Made by a program: the position numbers and the translations under genes. A model generated the notes under the pieces. That model was not told the DNA's origin. It did not search any database and saw nothing but the letters and a program-made list of their open reading frames with translations. Shown here in pieces: positions 33,056-45,849 of a stretch of DNA of 64,000 bases. Within the stretch, counting starts at the first letter, position 1; every line of letters begins with the position of its first letter. Origin of the DNA: Mactra quadrangularis (Eukaryota > Mollusca > Bivalvia > Venerida > Mactridae). Location: positions 47,101,395-47,165,394 of the forward strand of contig CM046307.1 of NCBI GenBank assembly GCA_025267735.1. Direction: 5' to 3'.

Positions 33056-34840
33056 ATAGTCTATTAGACTGGTGATGTTTTTTTGAGGTCACCTTCGGTT
33101 TTATTTTTTATTTTAATCAGCAAAGGCAAATGATTCTGACGTGTATCCGATAAACGTTACCCGTCCGAGTAGACTACGAACCCGAGGGTCGTGGGTTTAA
33201 TTCCCGGGAGGAGTTTTTGATTTTTTTAAATAATGTATTGCAACTGTCCCTCTAACCTCAGTATCAAGTTGGGTAAGTGTCAACCACTTCTGCATGCATG
33301 TGTTTGATATTGCCGACTAAACATAGATCTTGATTCTTGACCTGTTTGGAGTAAGTGAATTGGTATACTGACCACAACAACTAAAAACATGCTAGAAAAA
33401 GTGGCAAAAATGACCATATTGTTAAGTCAGCGCCACGTGTCCGTGTTCAGTATTGGTTGTATAAAAGACATGTAAGAAATTCTTGAAATAAATGTAGTCT
33501 CAGAATTGTTATAGAAGCGATGTTTTTGTGTATATGATCAGAGACAACATTAACAACATTTAAATTGCAAGCTCGTCATACAGACGGTATACAAAATGTA
33601 TAATGTAACTGCATTTTGTAGATTTTAATCTTTTTTTCATTTCTGTATGATGTTGAATATACATATATGTATATGCATTAAGATCAATTTTTGACCTAGT
33701 GCATACTGATTAATCTATTTATTGACAAAAAATATGAACATGTTAAAATCCTAATTAATAAAGTATACGCTCTGTTCAGTTCAGTTCGGTATAAATCTGA
33801 GTTGAAACCTAACATATACTAAACTTCACGTATTTAAGTATTCTTTGTTCTGGCAGATATGATAATTTTGATAATTATGAATAAATTCAGTGATAATTGA
33901 ATAAACAGAATTATTTTTCTCCACCTAAACAAAATTTCAAAAAATCATATAAAAGTTGAATTTGATAGGTGAAAGAGTCTTACCGCAAGTTTTCCTAACG
34001 ACTTTCATGGTCGATTCGGATTTGTTTATTTTAGGCTTTTAAAATACAACATATTCTATCGATTTTTACGTAGCCAGTCAACATCGTTGCATTGAATGCA
34101 GAGAATTTCGCTGTAATTCACTGCACAGTATTATCTAACCATTGGTTGGTTACCAGAAACAATATCTCACAAGTACATACATTAAAACAAGCGTTTTGTA
34201 ACCATGATCAAAGTTTTTGCACGATTACCTCCCTTCAGTTACTCAACGAAAGCCAGTATTTAGAGGTTTCTGTTAAATACATCAGTGAAACAAAACAATT
34301 TACGTCGAGATCGTAACGTCAGATTCTTGTCCTTCTCAATTTTAAAATTTGCACCAAATTTCTTGATAAAATGATAAAGAAATAAGAAAAATCATTTTTA
34401 CGGACCGCTGAAAATTTTTTGAGAAATTGTTTACGTGATAACGTCTTATTTTAACTGTCTTCGTGGGGCTTGTATGAGGCCAAAAATCCTGTGTTTCTAA
34501 AGAGCAAAGGTCTGAAGAAAGTTAGGTAGGGTAGGATCCAAGTCTCTTTAACAGAGCCAATTGTAATTTTCACTAAAGGTCTCCACTTCTTGTCATCCAT
34601 CCCATTAGGTAAAATTCAATTCAAAAAATACTCTAGGGTCGGCGAGATTTAATAGGCAGGGTCGGGGTCTCTACACATGGGATTTTCGGCATAAGAAATA
34701 GAAATTAAAATACAGTACTACTTTCAGATAATGATTTCTTCGCCATGATTTAAAATAGCATTACAAATGGCATTACGAGATTTTTTGTTTTATATTAGAC
34801 CTACTAACTAGAATAAACAATAGTAAGTGCAATTTCACCC
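33056..34840. other. Non-coding stretch with a tRNA-like fragment
   Basis: At about 33,160-33,215 (+) a tRNA-like piece ends in GGGTCGTGGGTTTAATTCCCGGGAGG, with a B-box-like T arm but no pairing acceptor stem. The rest is AT-rich and unrecognised. Confidence 0.4.
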
Positions 34841-35241
34841 CAGGCGCGTAGCTACCAGTACGCATAGTACGCAGCTGCGTACACATTGGTCCAGAAAATC
34901 GTAAGAGCACAAACGCCAAAAATGCAATAAAAACTTAGGCCTGACGGGGATAGGGGTGGGTAAAACAAAACTGCTCGTTATTTTACTAACCTTATGTCAA
35001 GTTAGACTACATTTCAATGGGACTTGCCTTTTGTGAGCCGAGTTTATGGTTTAAATTAGTTGTTTGTCTTAAATTTCAGTCTATATAATTCTTGAACGCT
35101 GGTTGGAAATGAATGATAATTGGTACGAATGTTTTCCTATATTGTGCCCGGGATGAGTTATACATATTAGATTCGGGAGTGACTTGCTCTTGACTCCCTA
35201 GAATTCTGCGTACACATTAAAAAGCTCTTGCTACGCCCCTG
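34841..35241. mobile_element. hAT-like non-autonomous element, 401 bp
   Basis: Ends CAGGCGCGTAGCTACCAGTA and ...TCTTGCTACGCCCCTG are inverted, and GCGTACACATT occurs near both ends (about 34,879 and 35,208). CAGGGGCGTAGC-type termini are common in hAT derivatives. The flanks (TTTCACCC and CACCTGAT) do not give a clean 8-bp duplication. No coding capacity. Confidence 0.6.
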
Positions 35242-35573
35242 CACCTGATAAAGAAAAATACATTACACGCGTTGATAATTACAATACCTTGAACTGTTTT
35301 AATGCATGCGCATTATACATGTATCTAAATTGTGTTTTTGTTTCAAATCAATCTTTACAAACTATGTTAGCATATTATAGTTGCAAATTACGAACGCTAT
35401 AGCGTGATAATCGTTCTTGAAATACGCTTCAATATCCAAGATAGATATCAATGTACCCGTGTTGCTTAAAGTTTAAACCTTTACAATTAATTTCGCATAA
35501 ATCATTCAAATTATTCAAATTTTATTCGATTTTTATAAAAATTTACCTGACCAGAAATATTTAAAAAAAGAAA

Positions 35574-35702
35574 TGGAGTTTCTGAAAACGGTGAGATATG
35601 ACATATCACTAAATATTTTCTGGACACGAATGCTCATTTTGATTTTTTCTTTCAATTGACAGGTCGTAAAATGCCATATCTCGCTGCTTTCAGAAACTCT
35701 AC
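35574..35702. mobile_element. Palindromic MITE-like hairpin, ~130 bp
   Basis: GGAGTTTCTGAAAACGGTGA + GATATG on the left is complementary to CATATCTCGCTGCTTTCAGA + AACTC on the right, with a ~60-bp loop. Boundaries and target duplication are unclear. Confidence 0.55.
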
Positions 35703-36152
35703 GTTATGAAAATATTCGTAAGTCTTGGTTTAAAACCGAATTTTAATTAGTCCATGGAGGCCACAAAACCGTGGCATCGCAATGAGTGATTAAACCCTGC
35801 TTTGAGGTTACGAGTTGAATTTACAATATTTTATTCCAAAATTGACTGTTTTTGTATATTATTCTGTTTTCTGTTTAAGATATTGTTCACAGATACAAAG
35901 CGACGTCATTATCTTCACTAAGGACGTCATTTTTCTTTCACGTTTTATGGTGAAACGTCGCGTTCGGTGAAAATAAACGATGAAAATATCAATTTTATAT
36001 TTTCATTGAAGTGAAAATATAACCTTATATTTTCATTGTTAATTGTGTCATCTTTAAAGATAAATAACGTCATAATGGAGATGAAATGACGTCACGTTAT
36101 AATTTGTGTAAAATACATCTAATAAAACACAAAACTAAGCATGAAAGAAACA

Positions 36153-36311
36153 GAATATTCGTCAACTTTGATGTAAGATGATTTTTATTTCAACTCGTGA
36201 ACTCAGAAAGTGACATTTTCACTCGTGGCTATGCCACTCGTGAAAAAAGGTTTTCTGAGCTCACTCGGTGAAATAAAAATCGATCTTACACCAAAGTTGA
36301 CAAATATCCTC
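36153..36311. mobile_element. Palindromic MITE-like hairpin, ~160 bp
   Basis: GAATATTCGTCAACTTTGAT + GTAAGAT...TTTTATTTCA at left is mirrored by TGAAATAAAAATCGATCTTA + CACCAAAGTTGACAAATATCCTC at right. The centre is CACTCGTGGCTATGCCACTCGTG, itself a perfect short palindrome. TGACGTCA sites flank it (about 36,087 and 36,336). Confidence 0.65.
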
Positions 36312-38165
36312 TATATCTTCTAAGATGACGTTTTTTGACGTCACATTTTCACTCTGGTGCAATGAAAATATATTTTCAAGATTTTATATTCTAACCGTAT
36401 AATTTCCTCTAAAAACACTATATTCACCTTAAAGCATGAAAGAAGACCATTTTATTGATAATATTCATAAAATATTTTCATATTAAAGATTTTTGAATTT
36501 GATATGTTCGTATTTCTTCATATTACCCTCAACTTTCATCTTATCTCAAAAAGTATGCATTCAAAATTTACATATCCATACTAATTTGCATATACACCCC
36601 TTTATTTGCATATAAAATATAGATATTTTCTGTACTATTTTAGATCGCGGTCAGACGGTTCATTATTTTATTCATATCCTAATATACAATTGCACCGAGG
36701 AAGAAAGAAACCCGTCTAATATTCGCAGACAATTTTGTATTAAATAAAGCGATCATTGTCTTGGTCAGAATTTCCTAAGATTGTCAGGAAAGAGTGTATC
36801 CTATTTCGGACAATCATTTTTTCGGATGTTCATAAATTTTAAGTGATATTGGTTTTTCTAGAAGACATTTTTTTTCTTAGACTGGTCACCGAGGCGCCTA
36901 TATGATTGAATAGAATCTCGCGTGCTAGTAGTGGTATTTTCGTCTCAAAATAGCGTCCAGTTTGAGAAAGGTTCCGTTTTCAAATTATTGATTCGGGAAT
37001 ACTCCGTGGTCTAAGAATAGATAAAAAACGGTATTTTGTCCGAATATGGTAATCTCAGGCATGGATTCAATATTTATCTACAGTTTTATTTATTCACTAT
37101 TTCCGGATCGTAAGAAAACAAAGAGATAACAAAAAGCATTAAATTGGAATATATAATTGATGGTAGTACATATCTATATAGAAGGTGACATTAGGTCGAA
37201 GAGTAAGCCTCATAAAACGAATTATATCTTATAATAATAAATCTACGATGCTGTAAAACCGACAAACATCTTACTACACTGTATGTACATTATTGGTTTA
37301 GTAAAACATTTCTATCAAAGAGGGTGATACAGTTTTAATGCTTATTTCAGATGGCGCGCATTGAATTCACTACGTTTATGTTTTCACGATTGGAAACGAC
37401 TTTTTGGACATTTTATTGAAACCTACGATCACTTTAATACGTCTGTTTGTAGATTTAACTGTCATTTTTGTCGCTAACGTCGTAAACTTAATAAAAACAT
37501 CATTCTCTCTCTGTCACTAAGAAACATAAGAATCATTATCTGGAATTTTTGAGAAATAAATTTCAAACACAGAGAACGCGAATGTCTAGTGTCTTGATAG
37601 ATTGAATGAAGACCTTTTATCACCAACTATTTTATTATAGTCTTTGGACAGTTTATTTTATTCTTGACAAACTAAAATGTATCCGTCGATTATATCTAAA
37701 GACTTTATGTTTATACAGAAAATTTGATAATAGCGTCTTCCAGTTTTTTGTGTTTCTAAGACGGTGACGTCATCAAAATGTGAGTAGACTCTGTACTGGG
37801 GTGTCCTATTTCATTTTGAACCAAAGAAAATGTAAAATACATTTATATATCAGTACAGGCTATTTTTCAATGCTAGTTTTATTAGTCTGGAATACGTTAT
37901 TATAACATTTTTCTTTAATAATAGATTTTTCATATACATTTGAGGATGAATATTCCTAAACTGTCAGATTGTAGGCATAAAACTACAGCCATTTTTTATT
38001 TCTGAAATCAAGGCTTATAGGCCCAATACCATCCCGTGACGATAGACAGCTACTGTATGAATGTGTGTGAATGTAATTGTGTCACGTGACAAATTACTTA
38101 ATATACATTGATTTAGGGGTAATAAGATACATTATATGTATACGTTACAGAAATAAAACATACGT

Positions 38166-38325
38166 TTTGTTCTGTTCTGTTCTGTTCTGTTCTGTTCTGT
38201 TCTGTTCTGTTCTGTTCTGTTCTGTTCTGTTCTGTTCTGTTCTGTTCTGTTCTGTTCTGTTCTGTTCTGTTCTGTTCTGTTCTGTTCTGTTCTGTTCTGT
38301 TCTGTTCTGTTCTGTTCTGTTCTGT
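38166..38325. repeat. (TTCTG)n microsatellite, ~32 units
   Basis: An uninterrupted pentanucleotide run of about 160 bp. A period of five keeps all frames open where no stop is formed, giving FCSVL repeats (+) and NRTEQ repeats (-). Neither is a gene. Confidence 0.98.
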
Positions 38326-39243
38326 ATTAAGATGACTTATTGCAATGAGACCCAATCGAGCAAATCTGGTAAGCTTAAGAACAGTTTAATATTCTATTAA
38401 ATGGCTATAAAAAGGTTTCTACTTCAGTGAAAGCAAAGTTTTGTTCTAAGGAAAAAAGAGCAGGGACCTTGAAATGAAAATTTAAGAATTTTGATAGCTG
38501 TAGATTATGTAATAATGTAATATCATACACTATTTAGGTGATTTTTTAAAACAATTAAGGAAAAAATGTGCTGTTTCAGCTGTTAGCTGGCGGAGACGGC
38601 AACACATACATGTATTTGCATTAACTTGATTTTTGGAATTTGCTAAGTCAGCAAAACTCGTTCCATTAATGTCGTGTTTTGAATGATGTATCTATTTCTT
38701 TTGGTTTTTATTGGGTTTGCTTTGGTCTGGGGTTTTACATTCTGATAATATAAACAGAGTCTCAAAGTTGATCTTTTTATTAAGGAAAAAAAACAGAAAA
38801 CATCCAAGACGCGACAAAACTTTAGATATTAGATGTGTATGTTATACATACATGTTTTCTACAACTGCATCAATTCATGTAATCGAATGCACATGCTGCA
38901 TTTAGAGATGACTAGATACCTTTGTATAAATGTAAACTACAATGTATAAAGAGACTGCGTGATTAAAGACATGCGGACACATATAAAAGATCTACGTATT
39001 TATAGACCATACGGAGGCAAACGAAATGTCAATGATTTCAAACGGTTAAAATAAGCAATTGACCATTTCGACCATGAAATATAGAAAAAAATGAATATTG
39101 CAAAAATGACTGAAACATTTCTTTGACCGAAATGCCCACATATCCTTGCGAGTCAAATTTGTTTACTTGTAATCCTCTGCACAAAATATGTTTGCACATG
39201 TTAATGCTCTAGTGTGGATGATTCGAAGCTAACGATCTAATAA
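38326..39243. other. Non-coding stretch
   Basis: No gene recognised. ATTAACTTGATTTTTGGAATTTGC (near 38,620-38,643) distantly resembles the inverted core of the mariner-like family. Confidence 0.35.
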
Positions 39244-39604
39244 GGGACTTCAGTCAGTTATTTCCCCTTGTATACTCTTCAAAATAGGTAGGTCTAATTA
39301 GTTGGATTACTCGGATTTTACCCTTACTTTTCAATGTTAATTTGCCAAATTTAATCTTAAATAACTTTTTTGTATATCATTTAATTTGTTTGAAATTCAA
39401 GCTAATTGTTTTTAAGTTAAAGAACTATCTCAATCCCATCACTTACGTTAATATCTTCATTAACAAGAAAGATATTATGTGAAATATTTTGTTACCCTTA
39501 CATAGGAATTCAAAGATAAAATCCGAGGATTCCAACTGTAAGGACCTACTTACCAATTGGATTGCTTCAGATTTTATCAGGGAAAGATAACTGACTAAAG
39601 TCCC
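39244..39604 (-). mobile_element. Harbinger/Tourist-like MITE, copy B, 361 bp
   Basis: Inverted copy of 26,090-26,450. Ends GGGACTTCAGTCAGTTATTT and ...GATAACTGACTAAAGTCCC are flanked by TAA on both sides (39,241-39,243 and 39,605-39,607). The length is identical to copies A and C. Confidence 0.87.
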
Positions 39605-39607
39605 TAA

Positions 39608-40239
39608 ATATTCTATCAAAATTCACCGTAACTATGAGAGAGCACCTTTATCATTATCTACGTTATTTGAAAGTTCATTCTCCATTATCTTAAATATTTG
39701 ACAAGAATTTTCTTACATTATTTATTGATTTAATGTAAACGAATCATCAACCATTTCGTTGTTTTATTACTAGATAGATTGATTTGTATACAGATTGTAT
39801 CAGTTTGATTTTGATAAGAACAGAGTTACGCCCCTTACATTAAACAATTCAGTAAAAACGGGTCAAAATGTTGCTAAGTGTAGGCCTATATCATTGATTG
39901 TATACTCACCGTATAATGTGCAAACATACAAACAGATTATGTTTTACTGTACGAATGTAAAATTTGTTGCAAAATATTAATGCAGGTAAACCTCGGTCCA
40001 AATGAACGTATACACGTTTGGTCGCATCATTATACATGCCGACTCCGGGTACGTGGACATCCGAAAATACCCACAAGCTCGTGAGTCAAAACTTACTTTT
40101 AATCTTCAGTGCAAACTATTTTTGCACATGATCGAGTTTACAGCTCTAATCAAATTCTGTGCGAGGGATTTTAAGATATGGACTAAAACTTACCGTACCA
40201 GTTTAGACGTTTCGTGAAAGGAAAAGTAGTACTTATTTC
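39608..40239. other. Non-coding stretch
   Basis: No gene or repeat recognised; the short + frames (39,795-39,980, 40,002-40,217) have no family features. Confidence 0.35.
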
Positions 40240-40460
40240 ATGCCGATGGTGTTGTTAATGATGATGTTGATAATGATGGTGGTGATGATGATGATGATGG
40301 TGGTGGTGATGATGATGATGATGGTGGTGGTGATGATGATAATGGTGATGATGATGATGATGATGATGATGATTTCGATGTTGATGAAATTCGTTATTGA
40401 TGGTGATAGCGATGCTTATCATGATGATAAAAGCTAAAATAATGATAATGATGATGGCGA
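40240..40460. repeat. (GAT)n / (ATG)n microsatellite
   Basis: A triplet-rich run of GATGATGAT, GGTGGTGAT and GATAAT. The methionine- and valine-rich 65-codon frame across it reflects the repeat. Confidence 0.95.
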
Positions 40461-41150
40461 CGGTAAAAACTGATGTTGATTATGAATATTTAAGAAAAAA
40501 TATTTTTATGGTAAAAAAGACTCTTTGACCATGTGCAAAATGTATATTACTTGTTCTTTCTTACCTAGTTTGTAATCAAATTGCACCGTGGTTGACAATA
40601 GGAGGAAATATTACACCTGCAACTAATTTGTATTTTATACTTAAAGCCACTATATGAATATGTAATCAATTACAGCAGACATGAAAATCTGTCTTTATAC
40701 CCGTACATTCATTAAAATATAACTATCTGGCATTAAAGAAACAAAAACACGTTAGTAAAAGCGTAAGTTGACAAACCCCCGTTTCTTTAAAAGTGTGTTC
40801 TTTTATACGATCAAGTTTATACATTTTTTATTTTATTTTTTATACATTTTTCGTAAATGTTGAATATATATCTATATATCAAAATCGTTTGTGATCTGAA
40901 TAATGTTATTTGGAGGAAGTATGTTTTTATCACAAGACTTCATCTTAAAGATACCTTTGTCAAAACTATTGCTTTTAGTATCCACAACAAAATTCTACTT
41001 TCGATTTCGATCTATTTTCACTTTAAAATCTATTACATAATTAATTTATTAAAGTGAAGTTTTCATTAATTCTCTTTTATAGTGTTATCATAAAAAAATG
41101 TTTGTACCAAATAAATGTCAAGTTTCTTTGCATTTCATGGACAGTGTTCG
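40461..41150. other. AT-rich non-coding stretch
   Basis: Nothing recognised. Confidence 0.35.
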
Positions 41151-41151
41151 T

Positions 41152-42370
41152 CTTAATATAGGGTTTTTAAGTCAATAGCATATAGTTAGACTTGATATGG
41201 GGGCTTTAAGTCAGTCGTGTATTGTTATGACTTGATATGGGGGCTTTAAGTTATTCGCATATTGTTAGACTTGATATGGGGACTTTAAGTCAATAGCATA
41301 TAGTTAGACTTGATATGGGGACTTTAAGTCAGTCGTGTATTGTAAGACTTGATATGGGGGCTTTAAGTCAGTCGCATTTAGTAAGACTTATTATGGGGAC
41401 TTTAAGTCAGTCGTGTATTGTTAGACTTGATATGAGGACTTTAAGTCAGTCGTGTATTGTTAGACTTGATATGGAGACTTTAAGACAGTCGTGTATTGTA
41501 AGACTTGATATGGGGGCTTTAAGTGAAAAGCATATAGTTAGACTTGATATGGGGGCTTTAAGTGAATAGCATATAGTTAGACTTGATATGGGGGCTTTAA
41601 GTGAATACATGTAGCATATAGTTAGACTTGATAAGGGGTTTTAAGTCAGTCGCGTATTGTTAGACTTAAAATGGGGGCTTTAAGTCAGTAGCATATAGTA
41701 AGACTTGATATAGGGACTTTAAGTCAGTCGCGTATTGTTAGACTTAAAATGGGGGCTTTAAGTCAATAGCATATAGTAAGACTTGATATGGGGGCTTTAA
41801 GTCAGTCGCATATAGTAAGACTTGATATGGGGGCTTTAAGTCAGTCGCATATAATAAGACTTGATATGGGGACTTTTAGTCAGTCGCATATAGTAAGACT
41901 TGATATGGGGGCTTTAAGTCAGTCGCATATAGTAAGGCTTGTAATGGGAACTTAAATTCAGTCGCATACAGTAAGACTTGATATGGGGGCTTTAAGTCAG
42001 TAGTAAGACTTGATATGGGGACTTTAAGTCAGTCGCATATAGTAAGGCTTGTAATGGGAACTTAAATTCAGTCGCATACAGTAAGACTTGATATAGGGAC
42101 TTTAAGTCAGTAGTAAGACTTGATATGGGGACTTTAAGTCAGTCGCATATAGTAAGACTTGATATAGGGACTTTAAGTCAGTAGTAAGACTTGATATGGG
42201 GACTTTAAGTCAGTCGCATATAGTAAGGCTTGTAATGGGAACTTAAATTCAGTCGCATACAGTAAGACTTGATATGGGGGCTTTAAGTCAGTTGCATACA
42301 GAAAGACTTGATATGGGGGCTTTAAGTCAGTCGCATATTGTTAGACTTGATGTGGGGGCTTTAAGTCAAC
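41152..42370. repeat. 39-bp minisatellite, ~32 units
   Basis: The unit is TTAGACTTGATATGGGGGCT + TTAAGTCAGTCGCATATAG. Variants include AATAGCATATAG, TCGTGTATTG and a shortened 32-bp form lacking CGCATAT. A higher-order block with TAAGGCTTGTAATGGGAACT occurs three times (about 41,932, 42,050, 42,228). One + frame (41,315-41,569) is open because 39 is a multiple of three; it encodes a 13-residue cycle (LDMGALSQSHIVR) that later units break with stops. Confidence 0.96.
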
Positions 42371-43222
42371 TATTATCGTACGATGCCATGCATTTATATT
42401 GTATGTTAGTTATTGTTAATATAACAAAAATGGACGACACATTTCCCTAATTACTCGGATCTGTGCTCTGAGAGTCTACAATGTATGCAAGTCTAAAAGT
42501 GCCAGATATTGCAAAAAACACTCGCGATAAATAAAATAACACAATGGCGTTTCAAGGCCAGACTGAAAACGAGCAAAATTAGTTAATCTTTTTCATTGAA
42601 TCAAAAATGAAACACATTTATCTAAATAACAAATAATGACAAATTTCTTTTCATACATTATATGCATATATCACAGGAGAGAACAACTGTGTTACTGACA
42701 AGCTATCAAGGCAGTTTTTTCTCTGCTTTTCTCAGAAAGCACGTGCAACGTTTTCTATACAAGAGACGGTGAATGCGTTCAGATGCGTACGCTCGCATAT
42801 TTACTTTCGCACGAGTGTATTTTCTGTAAATATATTTTATTATAAATAGATTTATCAATTTTACTATAAGATTTGTGTTTTTTGATAAATATCTAAAGGT
42901 GTATGCTGGAAATATTTGATCTCCAGAGTGAGTAAATAATTTGCTAACGTCCCATGATACTTTTACCTACAGTGTAAAAAACCTCACGAGAAAATCCAAG
43001 CGATTTCTTTTTAATTTAGTGATATATTTGATTATTTTTCTCCCATGTGTACAACCAAGAACATGGCTGACAATTATGTTACCAAATACAAATTTTCTGA
43101 TAAATTTGAGTGATGATTTTATGGTTTCTGTGGAATTTAAACCTCAGTCGCTGGTTGACTTTTACCAGACCCTTGGGTTTGAATCCCATTTTAAAACGTA
43201 TAAGATATATGCTTGATAATTA
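42371..43222. other. Non-coding stretch with a weak tRNA-like box
   Basis: A 91-codon + frame (42,941-43,216) ends at the MITE boundary, and its last part overlaps a tRNA-like GGTTTGAATCCC (about 43,176). This suggests SINE-derived sequence rather than a protein. Nothing else recognised. Confidence 0.35.
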
Positions 43223-43583
43223 GGGACTTTAGTTAGTTATCTTTCCCCGATAAAATCAGAAGCAATCCAATTGGTAAGTAGGTCCTTACAGTTGGAATCC
43301 TCGGATTTTATCATTGAATTCCTATGTAAGGGTAACAAAATATTTCATCTAAAATCTTTCTTGTTTATGAAGATATTAACAGAAGTGATGGAATTTAAAT
43401 AGTGCTTTACCCTTACAATACTTTGCTTGAATTTCAAACAAGTTAAAGGATATACAAAAAAGTTATTTAAGATTAAATTTGGCAAATTAACATTGATAAG
43501 TAAGGGTAAAATCCGAGTAATCAAACTAATTAGACCTACCTATTTTGAAGAGTATACAAGGGGAAATAACTGACTAAAGTCCC
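43223..43583 (+). mobile_element. Harbinger/Tourist-like MITE, copy C, 361 bp
   Basis: Ends GGGACTTTAGTTAGTTATCT and ...AAATAACTGACTAAAGTCCC, flanked by TTA on both sides (43,220-43,222 and 43,584-43,586). Same orientation and length as copy A. Confidence 0.87.
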
Positions 43584-43589
43584 TTATTG

Positions 43590-44825
43590 ACTGTGTGTTA
43601 TTTCTTAAATTTCAACATTTTACCAGTCTTTCGCGGCGGTCAGTCGTCGTGCTAACTGTCCATGACCTGGCGTGGCTTGACCAAAACCTCTGGGTCTTAC
43701 ATTTTAAATACAAACAAAATTTGAAAGTGTGGACCTATGGATGAATTTTTATATGAGACAAAAAGAAATGTGTAATGAGAGAAAGAGTCACATAGTAATA
43801 AAAGTAAAGACATCGAGTTGTCATTATTTGTATAGCAATAAAGTTTAGCATTTGTAAAAAAAATCTCTGTACATGTACATGCTAGCCAATGATGGTGGGT
43901 GGGTTCGAGTCTAATCAAGAACGACGTTCATATACAAGCTTTATGCTTTTTGCTTTATATGCATATCAAAACAATGTCAACTTTTCATTATCGTTTTAGT
44001 TGGGCTTAACTATCCTCGATCAGCCGGGCAGCTGTTTTTTTATCATTTCATTTTTTTAAATAAAATACAATTAAAATTCAACATGTTTAGTCCATTAGTT
44101 TATTCAAATGAATCTGTTTTATTTGCCCAGTGGTGTTAACGTCAGATCGGCTACTTTAGTGAAAAAAATATCATCATCGCTTAATTATAAACCATTTACT
44201 TGAAAAGTTAAGTAAAAAAAAATACAATAAAATGTGAAATTCCGCCGGAGGAGAAAGTTGGGAGAGAATGAGTTTAAAACCATCAAATAAAATGATAAAT
44301 TCACACACATAATGACTGCTTTCATTTTTCAAATAACTGTTTTAAGCGAAAAATGACACATTAGATAAGTCAAAATGTAGATTAAAACTAGAAATTTGTA
44401 GTCGAGCCTATCCTGTAGGCGAGTATCAATTTGAGAAAATTATGATGGCTTTTGACCTCTCCACGCGACGCCACTTACTCTTAACTCGACCTCTAGTATT
44501 TTAAATCTATTCCAACTTTTTATGTGAAAATAACAGCGGTGTGTGTTTATTTTCAAGTTTATGATAAAAAACTTTTTTCTAGACAATATTTATAAATAAA
44601 TCTCTGTCTTAACTGATATCCAAAAGTTTTTGTCATAAGGGTAGCTTCAAGCTATTATATTAGTTTATAAAATGAGTTTGTTTTGTTAAACGAATTTGTT
44701 TATAAAAATGAGTTTTGTTCGCAACTGTTACCTTCATACTCACTAAATTATGTATTACTTATTATTCAAGGCAATTAAGCACCTCTGTTCTCACTTCGAT
44801 TCTTAGTTTAATTATGCAAATTACA
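43590..44825. other. Non-coding stretch
   Basis: No gene recognised. A B-box-like GGGTGGGTTCGAGTCTAATC at about 43,895 has no companion A-box that I can see. Confidence 0.35.
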
Positions 44826-44961
44826 GGGTAAGAAAACTATTCAGCCTGACCGGGACTAGAACCCATGACCACTCACTCACATGGCGAGTTCTCTCTCGAC
44901 TGAGCTATCCGACCGCTTACATATCCTTCTCCCCACAATGTGAACAGGTTATAAGTACCTT
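44826..44961 (-). repeat. tRNA-derived SINE, family 2
   Basis: On the minus strand: leader AACCTGTTCACATTGTGGGG, A-box GGATAGCTCAGTCGAGAG, B-box ATGGGTTCTAGTCCCGGTCA, then TTTTCTTACCC. It matches 18,333-18,475 through leader, head and tail. It is less mutated in the tRNA part than the other copy, but still lacks a pairing acceptor stem. Confidence 0.75.
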
Positions 44962-45114
44962 CACACAAGACAGTTTTGAAAAAATAATTTCATAATATTA
45001 CGTTGTAAATCATGCGTGAACAAGGAAACCATCTCCGTGAGTCCTCACATATTGGTATTCGCTGACCTCAAACTTTATTTGATAGTGCTGTCATATCAGT
45101 CTAGTATGTTTGGA

Positions 45115-45345
45115 CCAGCGCACCTAACATAGCTTTCCTGGACCCTTGTCTATAAACAGTGCTCACCCACCCTTCCTGAAGACCGGCAACTTCTCGATTA
45201 TACCTTATTAATGGAGGAAATTCGATTTTTGATCAAATTTTCATGGAAGGGTATAACCGTCCCAGGTGGGTTTCGAACCCGTACCCATTTCGTAGCACCA
45301 GATTCGAAATCCGGGCGGGCTACCAACTGCGGTACAGAGCCGTGT
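45115..45345 (-). repeat. tRNA-derived SINE, family 3, full length
   Basis: Best copy of family 3. On the minus strand the head has A-box-like ACCGCAGTTGGTAGCCCGCC and B-box ACGGGTTCGAAACCCACCTG. A body follows with CCATGAAAATTTGATC, CCTCCATTAATAAGG, GAGAAGTTGCCGG and the tail AAGGGTCCAGGAAAGC...GGTGCGCTGG. Confidence 0.8.
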
Positions 45346-45849
45346 GACAATTTTTTTCAAGACCGTTGATCAAGCCGAAGAAAGTGAAGAAGTTAATGAC
45401 GAAATTTGGTCAATCATTTGATTTAAAAATACATATATCTGTGGTACTATGTACTCATGAAGTTTATATTCTACTAACCCAGTTTGCAGCCAGTAAAGAA
45501 ATAAGATGTAAACAGTCATACCGTCTTGTACAATCCTTTATTTTATTCTGATGAAAACATTTGTTTTTTTCTTAGACAAAAGAAACTAAAATTACACTTA
45601 GTTGGCAACAAGTTTTATTTCATATAAACAATATACAGTTCCCTCTAAAAGTCCGTGGTCAAAATTCTGATTTAAGAATTAACCTATTCACATTTACCCT
45701 ACTTCTACTTCTACGAGAATACTGCACTCCCTCATTACTTTGAAGATTATGTGCAGGCGCTGTCAAATTTAAAATTTGGGTAAAAAATAAAAACAGATTA
45801 AGTGATCACTTTTTACAGTGATAAACAAGAAATATAATATAATACAGTG

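Larger units (their letters stand above)
35242..38165. other. AT-rich stretch with two hairpin MITE-like elements
   Basis: No gene seen. Two inverted repeats are listed separately (35,574-35,702 and 36,153-36,311). Around 35,890-36,350 there are several GACGTCA/TGACGTCA sites. They may be part of a wider palindromic element, since they lie on both sides of the 36,153-36,311 hairpin. Confidence 0.4.

Noticed and set aside
38077..38400. FCSVL-repeat (+) and NRTEQ-repeat (-) frames
   Set aside because: Direct translation of a (TTCTG)n microsatellite.
40240..40437. Methionine/valine-rich ORF
   Set aside because: Translation of a (GAT)n/(ATG)n microsatellite.
41152..42370. CRISPR-like array of regularly spaced repeats
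   Set aside because: Units are contiguous and similar along their full length, with no unique spacers; context is a eukaryotic genome. The same applies to 29,562-29,930 and 31,362-33,055.
42941..43216. 91-codon + frame with hydrophobic segment
   Set aside because: Its end overlaps a tRNA-like B-box and it runs up to the boundary of a MITE; likely repeat-derived.
44826..44961. Functional tRNA gene on the minus strand
   Set aside because: A- and B-boxes are good, but no acceptor stem pairs and the flanks match another SINE copy at 18,333. The same reasoning applies to the other tRNA-like heads (4,838; 6,095; 7,075; 33,160; 51,510).
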